DNA from: Dermabacter sp. p3-SID358 | Lineage (GTDB): Bacteria > Actinomycetota > Actinomycetes > Actinomycetales > Dermabacteraceae | Direction of reading: 5' to 3' | DNA: 64,000 bases | NCBI RefSeq assembly: GCF_025147465.1 | Contig: NZ_JALXOZ010000008.1 | Coordinates: forward strand, 32,913 to 96,912 | Shown: positions 34,546 to 44,982 of the stretch, one piece after another | Layout: every line of letters starts with the position of its first letter | Position numbering within the stretch: position 1 is the stretch's first letter | Position numbers and translations under genes: made by a program | Notes under the pieces: generated by a model | Told to the model about the DNA's origin: nothing | The model's input: the letters and a program-made list of their open reading frames with translations, nothing else | Database searches by the model: none

Positions 34546-35421
34546 ATGACCCCCACCGCCCCCGCGACCAAGGCGCGCACGCGCGCCCCGAAGCTCGACG
34601 CCGTGTGCGCAGCAGCCGTCGAACAGGCTGCCTCCGCCGTGGTCGAGGTTGCCGAACCAGGCCAGGTCGGAACGCATCTGCGCGTTGAAGCAAGCGGCGA
34701 GCGGCTCGTCACGCACTTTTTCGAGGCGTCGATTCCCGGGTATGCGGGATGGACGTGGATCGCAGTGCTTGCGCGCGCCCCGCGCGCGAAGGTCGCGACA
34801 GTCTGTGAAACAGCGCTCATCCCGAGCGAAGAGTCGCTTCTTGCGCCCGAGTGGGAACCGTGGGCGGAGCGCCTCCGCCCCGGGGACGTCGGCGAGAGCG
34901 ACGTCCTTCCCTACAGTGCCGACGACGCGCGCCTCGAACAGGGCTACGAACAGACCGACGACGAGGAAGCCGATCGCGTTGCCATGTGGGAGCTTGGCCT
35001 CGGCCGTGAGCGCGTGCTTTCGCGCGAAGGTCGCGAAGAAGCCGCAAAGCGCTGGATGAGCGGCAAATTTGGCCCGCGTGAGATCAGCAAACGCGGCCGC
35101 AAGGGAACCGTGAAGGCCCAGTGCCGCTCGTGTGGCTTCCTTTCGCTTCTGAACGGTTCGCTGCGCCAGGAGTTCGGAATCTGCACCAACGAGTGGTCGC
35201 CTGCCGATGGCCGAGTCGTGTCGCTCCAGTACGGCTGCGGCGCTCATTCCGAGACCGACGCTGAAAAGCGGAGCCTCGCCGGGGATTTACCGGACAAGGT
35301 TCTCGACGAGGAAGCCGTCGACTATGAAGACCGCTTCGAGGAAAAGTCGATTATCGACGAGGCGCTCCTGAAGAAGGAGCAAGAGAAACTCGCGGCGAAG
35401 AAGGCGAGCGAGGAGGAATAG
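34546..35421 (+). CDS. DUF3027 family protein
   Basis: A 291-residue actinobacterial protein of unknown function. It shows the family blocks LDAVCAAAVEQAASAV, GWTWIAVLARAPR, the acidic ADDARLEQGYEQTDDEE, and GLGRERVLSREGREEA. A likely zinc-binding region follows: CRSCGFL, GICTNEWSPADG and YGCGAHSE, with cysteines spaced for a metal site. The charged C-terminus should be helical. It begins four bases after the cold-shock gene and ends before a strong terminator. Confidence 0.85.
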   Translation: MTPTAPATKARTRAPKLDAVCAAAVEQAASAVVEVAEPGQVGTHLRVEASGERLVTHFFEASIPGYAGWTWIAVLARAPRAKVATVCETALIPSEESLLAPEWEPWAERLRPGDVGESDVLPYSADDARLEQGYEQTDDEEADRVAMWELGLGRERVLSREGREEAAKRWMSGKFGPREISKRGRKGTVKAQCRSCGFLSLLNGSLRQEFGICTNEWSPADGRVVSLQYGCGAHSETDAEKRSLAGDLPDKVLDEEAVDYEDRFEEKSIIDEALLKKEQEKLAAKKASEEE

Positions 35422-35448
35422 GCAAGCGTTCTCGTGAGCGAAGAACAG

Positions 35449-35491
35449 CGCCCCGGCCCCGACGAAATCAATTGTCGTCGGGGCCGGGGCG
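35449..35491. terminator. Long perfect inverted repeat, probable bidirectional terminator
   Basis: A 17-bp perfect stem (35449-35465 with 35475-35491), almost all G and C, has a nine-base loop. It lies 27 bp after the DUF3027 stop and 37 bp from the convergent lipoprotein stop. A T-run is lacking, so the folding strength would have to carry the termination. Confidence 0.7.
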
Positions 35492-35528
35492 TGTGTATGC
35501 GAAGGGAGCTCTTGAGAGCTCACTTCTC

Positions 35529-37265
35529 CTAAGCAGTCGCGGCGGGCCGATTGAAGAGGTTCTTCAGCTTGTTTCTGTAGACAATTGCCAAAACGGTGCC
35601 GGCGATGACAAGAAGTGCAACACCAATAACTGCGGCAATACCGAAGATTTCGATGGGATCGAGACCCCTGCGTTCTGCTGCAAAGCTCAGTATGAGGTAC
35701 GAGCCGCCATCGGATTTCACCGTGATCGCATCGTCCGCCATCGAGCTCGTTCCGTTCGAGGAATCAAGGACGGCAGTCGGGGCAATGCCATCTCCTTTGA
35801 TGGTCCATGAGCTGTTCTGGGGAAGGTGCTCGCTGAGAGCCTCAGGGAAATGCATATCGAGATCGACGAGGTACTTTTTGTGCTCCGAAGGATTCTCCAC
35901 CACCGTGACTGCCGGGGGCTCGCCCTGCTCTCCGTATCCAGCCTTTGCCAGAGCCGAAGTGAACTCAGAGGAGTCCTTACCCGAAATCGTCACGGTATAG
36001 GTTGCGGTGCCGTCTTCCACTTTGCGGGAAGCATCTCCGCCCAGAAGCTTGGTCATCGTGGCTTCGGTGATGAGGGCGTCATCTGCTTCAGAAAGGCTGT
36101 ATTTGGCTTCGAGCTTTCCGCCGCCATCGCGGTTGATCTGCACGTCGATTTTGGCGGCAGTCAAGCTCAGAGAGCGGGAGACCGAGTACGGCTCAGGCCC
36201 GACGGGGATCATTGCTGCATCGGCCTCGGTCGTGCCAAGGTTGATTGTCTGCTGGAGACCTCCCTCAGAGCAGGCGACAGTGCATTCCATGTTGGAGACA
36301 ACGCTCGTGGTAAGCACAAAGGGGTCTTCTCCAGGAGTGGGATCCGAAACCGAAAACTCCGATCCCTTGGATGCAAGCGCCGTGTCCGTCCACTTCGAGA
36401 TCTCTTCTGGAGAACCGGCGGGGAACGAGACCGTCCAGACGTTCTCCGTGGCACTGGCGGCCTTTAGCTCGCCGCCTTCGGGGACTGCTGATTCGAAGAA
36501 CTTATCGAAATCTTCGCTGGCCTTGCGATAGGTTTCGCGCGAAAGTGTGTAGTGGATCGTGCGCTTGAACTTCTTCTCGCTCGGGTCATCGAAGGCGGCC
36601 GTTTCGACGGTGACATCGTCGAAAGTTAGTTTTTCCGAATCACTCCAGGCATTCATCGCGATGTCGGACTCGAGGTATGTCGTCTCAAGCTCTTTTCCGT
36701 TGGAGACTACCTTGGTGGAAGTCTCGTTCATCATCTCGCTGGCTTCATAGTTTTTCTCTTCTTGAGAAGCGTCCATGACGCCTTGAGAAATCCAGCGTAC
36801 GAGCTCTTCGTCGCCGAATGATCGGGCGAAAGTCACACCCGTAGTGAACGGCGGCTTCGGCGGCTCGAAGATGACTTCTGGGGTTTCGGTAATTCCCGAT
36901 GCCTCCAGTGCCGTTTTGGCTTTGGCGGCGTAGTCATCGGGTGAGTCGAAGGCTAGAGACACCTTGACAATCGTGTTCCCCTCGGAGTCTTTATCGCCCC
37001 CATCGAACGTGAAGCCACCGGGGTTCTTCTCGTTGACGACGGATTCAATGGTTTCAACGCCGCCCTGGACCTTCTCCATGTCTCCCGAGTTGATCTTGAC
37101 GCTGAAACGCTCGATACCGGAGCCGTCAGCGTTGACCTCGGTGGTCGTGGAGAGCTCGCCACACCCGGAAAGAAGGAGAGCGAGGACGCCCATGGCGAGG
37201 GTCATGAGGAAAAGGTGCAGGCGACGCGAGGAAGCGCCGCGGAAAATGCCGAGGGATGTAGGCAT
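35529..37265 (-). CDS. Large LppM-like lipoprotein with C-terminal membrane helix
   Basis: A 578-residue exported protein. A long signal sequence ends in the lipobox LLLSGC (Cys near 34), followed by LSTTTEVNADGSG, which resembles the LppM domain start. A similar beta-strand phrase, IDVQINRDGGGKLEAKYSL, returns near residue 390, so the extracellular part may hold two related domains. A helix (IAAVIGVALLVIAGTVLAIVY) and a short basic tail end the protein. Actinobacterial LppM proteins are much shorter, and their function is not settled. The ATG at 37265 lacks a strong ribosome site; an ATG at 37337 is less likely because it would displace the signal peptide. Confidence 0.75.
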   Translation of the reverse strand: MPTSLGIFRGASSRRLHLFLMTLAMGVLALLLSGCGELSTTTEVNADGSGIERFSVKINSGDMEKVQGGVETIESVVNEKNPGGFTFDGGDKDSEGNTIVKVSLAFDSPDDYAAKAKTALEASGITETPEVIFEPPKPPFTTGVTFARSFGDEELVRWISQGVMDASQEEKNYEASEMMNETSTKVVSNGKELETTYLESDIAMNAWSDSEKLTFDDVTVETAAFDDPSEKKFKRTIHYTLSRETYRKASEDFDKFFESAVPEGGELKAASATENVWTVSFPAGSPEEISKWTDTALASKGSEFSVSDPTPGEDPFVLTTSVVSNMECTVACSEGGLQQTINLGTTEADAAMIPVGPEPYSVSRSLSLTAAKIDVQINRDGGGKLEAKYSLSEADDALITEATMTKLLGGDASRKVEDGTATYTVTISGKDSSEFTSALAKAGYGEQGEPPAVTVVENPSEHKKYLVDLDMHFPEALSEHLPQNSSWTIKGDGIAPTAVLDSSNGTSSMADDAITVKSDGGSYLILSFAAERRGLDPIEIFGIAAVIGVALLVIAGTVLAIVYRNKLKNLFNRPAATA

Positions 37266-37463
37266 GGGGATACTTTCTTGGTTAAAGGGAAACCTAAGGG
37301 GGATAGGCGCCTCGATTCTATCGCTTTTTAGAAGCATTTAGGACGGTGTTATTCGATTGTTATGAAAGAGCGATTGCGGAGGATTGCGAGTAGCGCGGCG
37401 CGTCGAGGATGTGGAGCTCGTCGGGTAGAGGAATGAGGAATATCGGGGAAGCGCTGCTCTCGC

Positions 37464-38612
37464 TTAGCGCGCCGCGACGATGGCGGCGAGCAGTGCCTCG
37501 AGTGCGAGCTGCGGCGGTACGTTCATGCCGACTCGCTCGCGCGCAGTTCCAACGCAGTCCAACAGAGCTAGCGTCGTTTGCGGTGAATGCACGTGCGTGC
37601 GATCTCGAAGCTCGCGCTCGATTCCGGGATTGACAAGAGTCGCGCCCGTGTTGAGCTGGAGAGTGAGAACGTCGCGGAGCACCGAGTGGATGTCGAGCAG
37701 GTAGCGGTCGATCACGTCGCGCACGAGGCGCGTGGCACGCCGCTTCGCCTCGTCATCGAGCGCTTTGACCTGGGCGCGAAGCGCAGGTGGAATGCGCCCG
37801 CCCGGTTCGATTCCGGCGCCACGCATGAACTGTTCGCGTTCGCGTGCGCTCGCTTCGTCGGCTTCCGTGTGCGCCTCAGCTTCGGCCCGATCGATGAGGG
37901 TCTTCGCGAAGGCGAGGGCGTGGCCGACGCTTGTGAGCGCTAGAAGTTTCCGCGCCGAATCTTCGCGCTCCGCAAGAGAATCAGGGTGGAGACCGTAGCG
38001 GCGGGCGATTCCGATGTGGCCCTGGGCGCTCGCTGCGGCGCGGTGTGCGAGTTCGGGCTCGACGCCGTCGCGCTCGATGAGGAGCATTGCGACGGCATCG
38101 GGCGGTGGAACCTGAAGGTTGACCACGCGGCAGCGTGAGCGGATCGTTTGCGCGAGGTCCTGCGGCGAGGGTACGCACAGTAGCCACACGGTTCGCGGCG
38201 GCGGCTCCTCTATGGCTTTGAGGAGAACGTTGAATGTTCCGGGGCTCATGCGGTCGGCATCCTCGATGATGAGCACGCGGTGGCGGCCCGATGCTGGTGC
38301 GCGCTGCGCGGTCGAGACGAGCTCCCGAACTTCGTTCTTCGAAATGGTGAGAGTTTCGGTGCGCACGCCCGTGACGTCGCCGTGGCTTCCCGCGAGGACT
38401 GTGCGGCATGGCTGGCACTCGCCGCATCCCTGGCCTCCCACGGCGTTGTCACACAAAAGACTTGCCGCAAACGCACGTGCGATGCTCGAGCGGCCAGATC
38501 CGGGCGGGCCAGCAACGAGCCACGCCTGGGCGAGGGAACCCTCGGGCGAGGCGGCGCGCGAAAGTTGCGCGACTGCGGCGGCCTGGCCTACTACCGTGTC
38601 GTAAACGCTCAC
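37464..38612 (-). CDS. holB: DNA polymerase III delta-prime subunit
   Basis: A clamp-loader subunit of 382 residues. The AAA+ part has GPPGSGRSSIARAF (a Walker A with Arg for Lys, as usual in delta-prime), the zinc-type CGECQPC, HRVLIIEDADRM, and the IEEPPPRTVWLL/SRCRVV sensor region. The helical C-terminus binds its partners. Its GTG at 38612 overlaps the tmk stop (GTGA), the standard tmk-holB coupling in bacteria. The 198 bp between it and the lipoprotein start hold nothing I recognise. Confidence 0.94.
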   Translation of the reverse strand: MSVYDTVVGQAAAVAQLSRAASPEGSLAQAWLVAGPPGSGRSSIARAFAASLLCDNAVGGQGCGECQPCRTVLAGSHGDVTGVRTETLTISKNEVRELVSTAQRAPASGRHRVLIIEDADRMSPGTFNVLLKAIEEPPPRTVWLLCVPSPQDLAQTIRSRCRVVNLQVPPPDAVAMLLIERDGVEPELAHRAAASAQGHIGIARRYGLHPDSLAEREDSARKLLALTSVGHALAFAKTLIDRAEAEAHTEADEASAREREQFMRGAGIEPGGRIPPALRAQVKALDDEAKRRATRLVRDVIDRYLLDIHSVLRDVLTLQLNTGATLVNPGIERELRDRTHVHSPQTTLALLDCVGTARERVGMNVPPQLALEALLAAIVAAR

Positions 38613-39370
38613 AGGAGCGAATCCGGTTCGGTGGTGCCCTCGACGGGATGTTCAGCCGCGCCTGTGAGCGTATGGGCGTTGACGCGCACCCAGTCCGCGA
38701 GGCGCTGCGTAATCTCGGCGTGGACCTCCTCAATTGACTGCGACGCATCGACGACGATCCACCGCTCCGGTTCGCGGCGCGCGAGGTCGAGGAAGGCAGT
38801 GCGTACGGCTTCGTGGAACTGAATCCCCTCGCGCTCAAGGCGATCGAGCGACGCCGCTTCTCGACGCTCGGCGAGCGCCTCGGGAGTGATGTCGAGGAGG
38901 AAAGTGACGTGGGGGAGGAGCCCCCCGGTCGCCCACATCGAGAGCTCGTACACGTCACTTGGGTCGAGCGCGCGCCCCGCCCCCTGATACGCGACGGACG
39001 AATCTAAGTAGCGATCACCAATGACGATTCCGCCCGCATCGAGCGCCGGTCGCACGACGGTTTCGACGTGGTGGGCGCGATCGGCGGCATAGAGCAGCGC
39101 CTCGGCGCGGTCGGAGACGTGATCGGAGTGGAGAATGAGCTCGCGAATCTGCGCACCGAGCGGGCTCCCACCCGGCTCTTTCGTCACGGTGACCTCGGCC
39201 CCCTGAAACGGTGAGCTCTCACTTTGAAGCCATTTCTCGAGCAGCGGGATCTGGGTGCTTTTTCCGCCGCCGTCTCCGCCTTCGAATGTCACGAAAAGGC
39301 CTGCAGGATTATGCGAGGCCTCGGCGGGAGTCAGAGGTGTGCGCGGCGCGGTGGAATCGATGCTCGACAT
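38609..39370 (-). CDS. tmk: Thymidylate kinase
   Basis: This kinase phosphorylates dTMP to dTDP. The 253-residue protein has the P-loop FEGGDGGGKST, the DR motif in VIGDRYLDSSVAYQGAGR, and the LID region EALAERR. It is about 40 residues longer than usual, owing to a polar N-terminal start and a C-terminal tail. The ATG at 39370 is supported only by a weak GGGG, so a slightly later start cannot be excluded. It is coupled to holB and lies in the conserved topA-tmk-holB group, here with an oxidoreductase gene inserted. Confidence 0.94.
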   Translation of the reverse strand: MSSIDSTAPRTPLTPAEASHNPAGLFVTFEGGDGGGKSTQIPLLEKWLQSESSPFQGAEVTVTKEPGGSPLGAQIRELILHSDHVSDRAEALLYAADRAHHVETVVRPALDAGGIVIGDRYLDSSVAYQGAGRALDPSDVYELSMWATGGLLPHVTFLLDITPEALAERREAASLDRLEREGIQFHEAVRTAFLDLARREPERWIVVDASQSIEEVHAEITQRLADWVRVNAHTLTGAAEHPVEGTTEPDSLL

Positions 39371-39405
39371 GGCCCCATTGTCTCAGGTGAGGTTGAATGC
39401 GTCCC

Positions 39406-40506
39406 TTACTTTTCTTCGCCCGGGTACCGCACACCTATAGCTTCGCGAACACGATCCATGACCTCGAGAACCGCGAGGGTGTCACCCGCACCCCAGCGCT
39501 CAGACTCGAGCCTTCCCGCACGGATGTTCCTCGCAGCCTCAGCGATCTCGAACGCCATCCCGAAGTTTCCGCCCTCCGGGTGCCTCGGCAACTCGTAGGG
39601 GAGTGAGTCTTCGTAGGTGAAGCGCATGCGGAGGTCCTCTCCTCTCTCGCCCGCCTCGAACTGCGTCACGGTAAAGCTATTCGGCACGAAGAACCACGAA
39701 TCAACGTCAATCTTCCCCCGCGTGCCGAGCACGTGAGCGCCGACCTCACCTCGCGCCCCGAGACCAGTCTGAACCGCATACACCGTGCGGTCCCGCAGAC
39801 CCGAGATCGAGATCATTTCATCGACCCCGGTGGCGGTGAGCGTTCCCGTCGCGTGAATCTCCTCGGGCGAGCCCGCAACCCAGTGCGCGAAGGCGAGCGG
39901 ATATACACCGAGATCAAGGAGTGCGCCGCCGCCGAGCTCGGGAGCATAGAGTCGATGCTCGGGATCGAAAGGGAAGTACTGGCAGTGCTCGGCGATGACC
40001 CCCGTCACCTCACCGATCGCTCCCGACTCGATCACTTGGCGGATCACGTCGTAGTGCGGCATGAAGCACGACCACATCGCTTCCTGGACGTAAGCGCCCT
40101 TCTGGTGGCCGAGTGCGAAAAGCTCGCGTGCCTGTTCGGCGTTGAGGGTCATGGGCTTTTCGATGACGACCGGGATTCCTGCCTCGAGCACGTGCTTTGC
40201 GAGAGCGAAATGCTGCGCGTGAGGGGATGCCACATAGACGGCCTCGAGCCCTTCGTGGGCGAGGAACTCGTCAACGTCGGCGTAGGCGGTCGCGAGTCCG
40301 GCGTCGGACTCAAAGTCCCTCGCGAAAACCCGAGCCCGCTCACGCGAACGCGAACACACGGCAACGAGACGTGAGGCAGTGGCGGCATGCATCGTGCCGA
40401 TGAAGTTCCGGGCGATCCCGCCGGGGGCGATGACACCCCAGCGAAGTCCCGGTGCCTCGGCCGGATCAGGAATGGTCGAGGTGGGCAGCGTCAGTGGTGC
40501 GGTCAT
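39406..40506 (-). CDS. Gfo/Idh/MocA family oxidoreductase
   Basis: An NAD(P)-dependent sugar or cyclitol oxidoreductase of 366 residues. The Rossmann part has WGVIAPGGIARNF, and VVIEKPMTL carries the catalytic Lys of the EKP motif. The C-terminal half contains GGALLDLGVYPL, typical of the dihydrodiol/sugar dehydrogenase branch. Substrate cannot be told. It lies on the same strand between topA and tmk, with gaps of 24 and 35 bp, which is not the usual content of that cluster. Confidence 0.9.
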   Translation of the reverse strand: MTAPLTLPTSTIPDPAEAPGLRWGVIAPGGIARNFIGTMHAATASRLVAVCSRSRERARVFARDFESDAGLATAYADVDEFLAHEGLEAVYVASPHAQHFALAKHVLEAGIPVVIEKPMTLNAEQARELFALGHQKGAYVQEAMWSCFMPHYDVIRQVIESGAIGEVTGVIAEHCQYFPFDPEHRLYAPELGGGALLDLGVYPLAFAHWVAGSPEEIHATGTLTATGVDEMISISGLRDRTVYAVQTGLGARGEVGAHVLGTRGKIDVDSWFFVPNSFTVTQFEAGERGEDLRMRFTYEDSLPYELPRHPEGGNFGMAFEIAEAARNIRAGRLESERWGAGDTLAVLEVMDRVREAIGVRYPGEEK

Positions 40507-40530
40507 GACACCACCGTACGCCGCTCTCCG

Positions 40531-43227
<2,697 letters not shown>

Positions 43228-43305
43228 TCGATGTACTTCCTTACTGCGGTGTGTGAGAGGCGGGGCCTCGGCCCTGCGCGGTTAGCCCTGAAGCGTACCG
43301 TAACA

Positions 43306-44928
43306 CTACGCGGCTATCGGCTGCTCGACGATGTGGAGAAAGCCCCACTCGATAAGCGTGCGGGTCGTGCGAGCGATTGTTTCGCGTGCGGTTGCAGCGT
43401 GTTCGGCCTGGTCAGCGGCTTCGAGAAGGGAAGCGTAGGCCGTGAGGAACACGCTCAGAGGGTATTCGCCGGTGAGGGGTCCGACGATGGCCGCGGTGTG
43501 AGTGTCGATCTGGATGGTGCGACCGAAGCCCCCGCCCTGGACTAGGTCGATCACCATGGGGTCCTCGTCTCCGGGGGTGTAATGGCGGCGCTCGATCACG
43601 TCGTCGGCGCGCGCGAGAATAAGCTTGCCGAGGGCGTCGCCGTCGAGCTGCGCGAGGCGCGCGCGGGTGTGGAGCATCTCGGCGTAGCGCGGCCCGAGGG
43701 GGCCCGAGCCGGTGGTCTCGATGAAGGCGAAATCCTCGAAGCGCTTCTCGCCTTCGCGGGGCTTTGTGAGGAGCACGTGGCCGAATCCAATGCCCTCGAC
43801 ATCGCGCGAGGCGAAGTCGTCGAGCCACGCATTCGTCATGGGCTCCCAGCGTTCGTCGCGATCGGTCACGCCACCGTCGCGCAGCCACGTCGAAGCGTAG
43901 GAAGCGGGGTCCTCGACGTCACGCTGAACGATGAGTGCGCTCGCGGTTGAGTTCTTGAGCCATGTGCGCGGGCGTGAATCCCACGCGGTTCCCTCGGTGA
44001 TCTCCCAGTTCGCGAGCATCGCGGCGACGCCCCCGGGCGCGAGGTAGTCGTCGATCTCGGAAAGGAGACCCGCCACGATCGTGTCGCCTTGAGCCCCACC
44101 ATCGCGATACGTCCACGTTTCGATCCCTTTCACACGGGGCGTGATCACGAACGGAGGATTGGAGACGATGAGATCAAAGGTTTCGCCCGCGACGGGTTCG
44201 AACATCGAGCCTTTGCGGGTCTCGATCACGTGGCCCTCGGGAAGCGTGTCCTGATTGAGGGCGACGTTGAACTTGGTAAGCGAGAGAGCGCGTTCGGAAA
44301 TATCAGTCGCGACGACGTGCTCGGCGTGGCGGGCCGCGTGGAGCGCCTGAATGCCGCAGCCGGTTCCGAGATCGAGGGCGCGCTCGACCTCGGCGCGCGG
44401 TGTAATCGCGATAAGCGTCGAGGTCGCCCCGCCGATCCCGAGCACGTGCTCGCCCTCGAGCGCGCGGCCCGTCGCAAGCTCCCCGAGATCGGAGACGATC
44501 CACCAGAGGATCTCCCCGAAATCATCGGTGGCTTGGTACGGGCGAAGGTCGAAGGTCGCGGTAAAGGCCGAGGTAGCGTCGGACCCCTCACCGCTTATCT
44601 CCCGAACGAGACCGAGCGCAAGAAGCCCCTCTGTGCCGACGTTGGGGAGGGCGTGATCGAGTTCGGCGCGTGTGGCGGTGCGGCCGAGCGTAAAAAGGCG
44701 CATGAGGGTCGCGTTTGCGGTGCCGCCATCGGCGAGCGGACCGAGTTCGCGAAGTGCAGGGATCGGGTTCTCTCGCTCGAGAGCTGCGCGGGCGGAAGCG
44801 CTCAGGATTTCGTCGATGCCGTCGGCGGTGTAGCGCGCAGCGGCGAGGTCGTGACGTAGCCGCGTGAGAATGGTCGGGTCGATCGTGGGAGTGGAGGGGA
44901 GGTCGGTGCTCGCGTGTGCCGTGCTCAT
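43306..44928 (-). CDS. Large class I SAM-dependent methyltransferase
   Basis: A 540-residue protein. A helical N-terminal domain of about 140 residues precedes the methyltransferase core: LDLGTGCGIQALHAARHA binds SAM, VVATDIS follows, and VSNPPFVITP is the NPPF motif of enzymes that methylate a planar nitrogen in glutamine, adenine or guanine. The C-terminal 200 residues form a separate domain. This three-part form is a conserved actinobacterial family next to topA and the Hrq1-type helicase. The target is unknown. The start is uncertain between ATG 44928 and ATG 44937; the gene is divergent from the helicase. Confidence 0.88.
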   Translation of the reverse strand: MSTAHASTDLPSTPTIDPTILTRLRHDLAAARYTADGIDEILSASARAALERENPIPALRELGPLADGGTANATLMRLFTLGRTATRAELDHALPNVGTEGLLALGLVREISGEGSDATSAFTATFDLRPYQATDDFGEILWWIVSDLGELATGRALEGEHVLGIGGATSTLIAITPRAEVERALDLGTGCGIQALHAARHAEHVVATDISERALSLTKFNVALNQDTLPEGHVIETRKGSMFEPVAGETFDLIVSNPPFVITPRVKGIETWTYRDGGAQGDTIVAGLLSEIDDYLAPGGVAAMLANWEITEGTAWDSRPRTWLKNSTASALIVQRDVEDPASYASTWLRDGGVTDRDERWEPMTNAWLDDFASRDVEGIGFGHVLLTKPREGEKRFEDFAFIETTGSGPLGPRYAEMLHTRARLAQLDGDALGKLILARADDVIERRHYTPGDEDPMVIDLVQGGGFGRTIQIDTHTAAIVGPLTGEYPLSVFLTAYASLLEAADQAEHAATARETIARTTRTLIEWGFLHIVEQPIAA

Positions 44929-44982
44929 GCCTACCATTGTTGCGTACCGCGTGAGTGGAGCGAAGAGGAGCGGAGGCGGCGC

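Noticed and set aside
33066..34820. Open frame of 584 codons on the minus strand
   Set aside because: It is antisense to nth, the cold-shock gene and the DUF3027 gene, all with recognisable motifs and ribosome sites.
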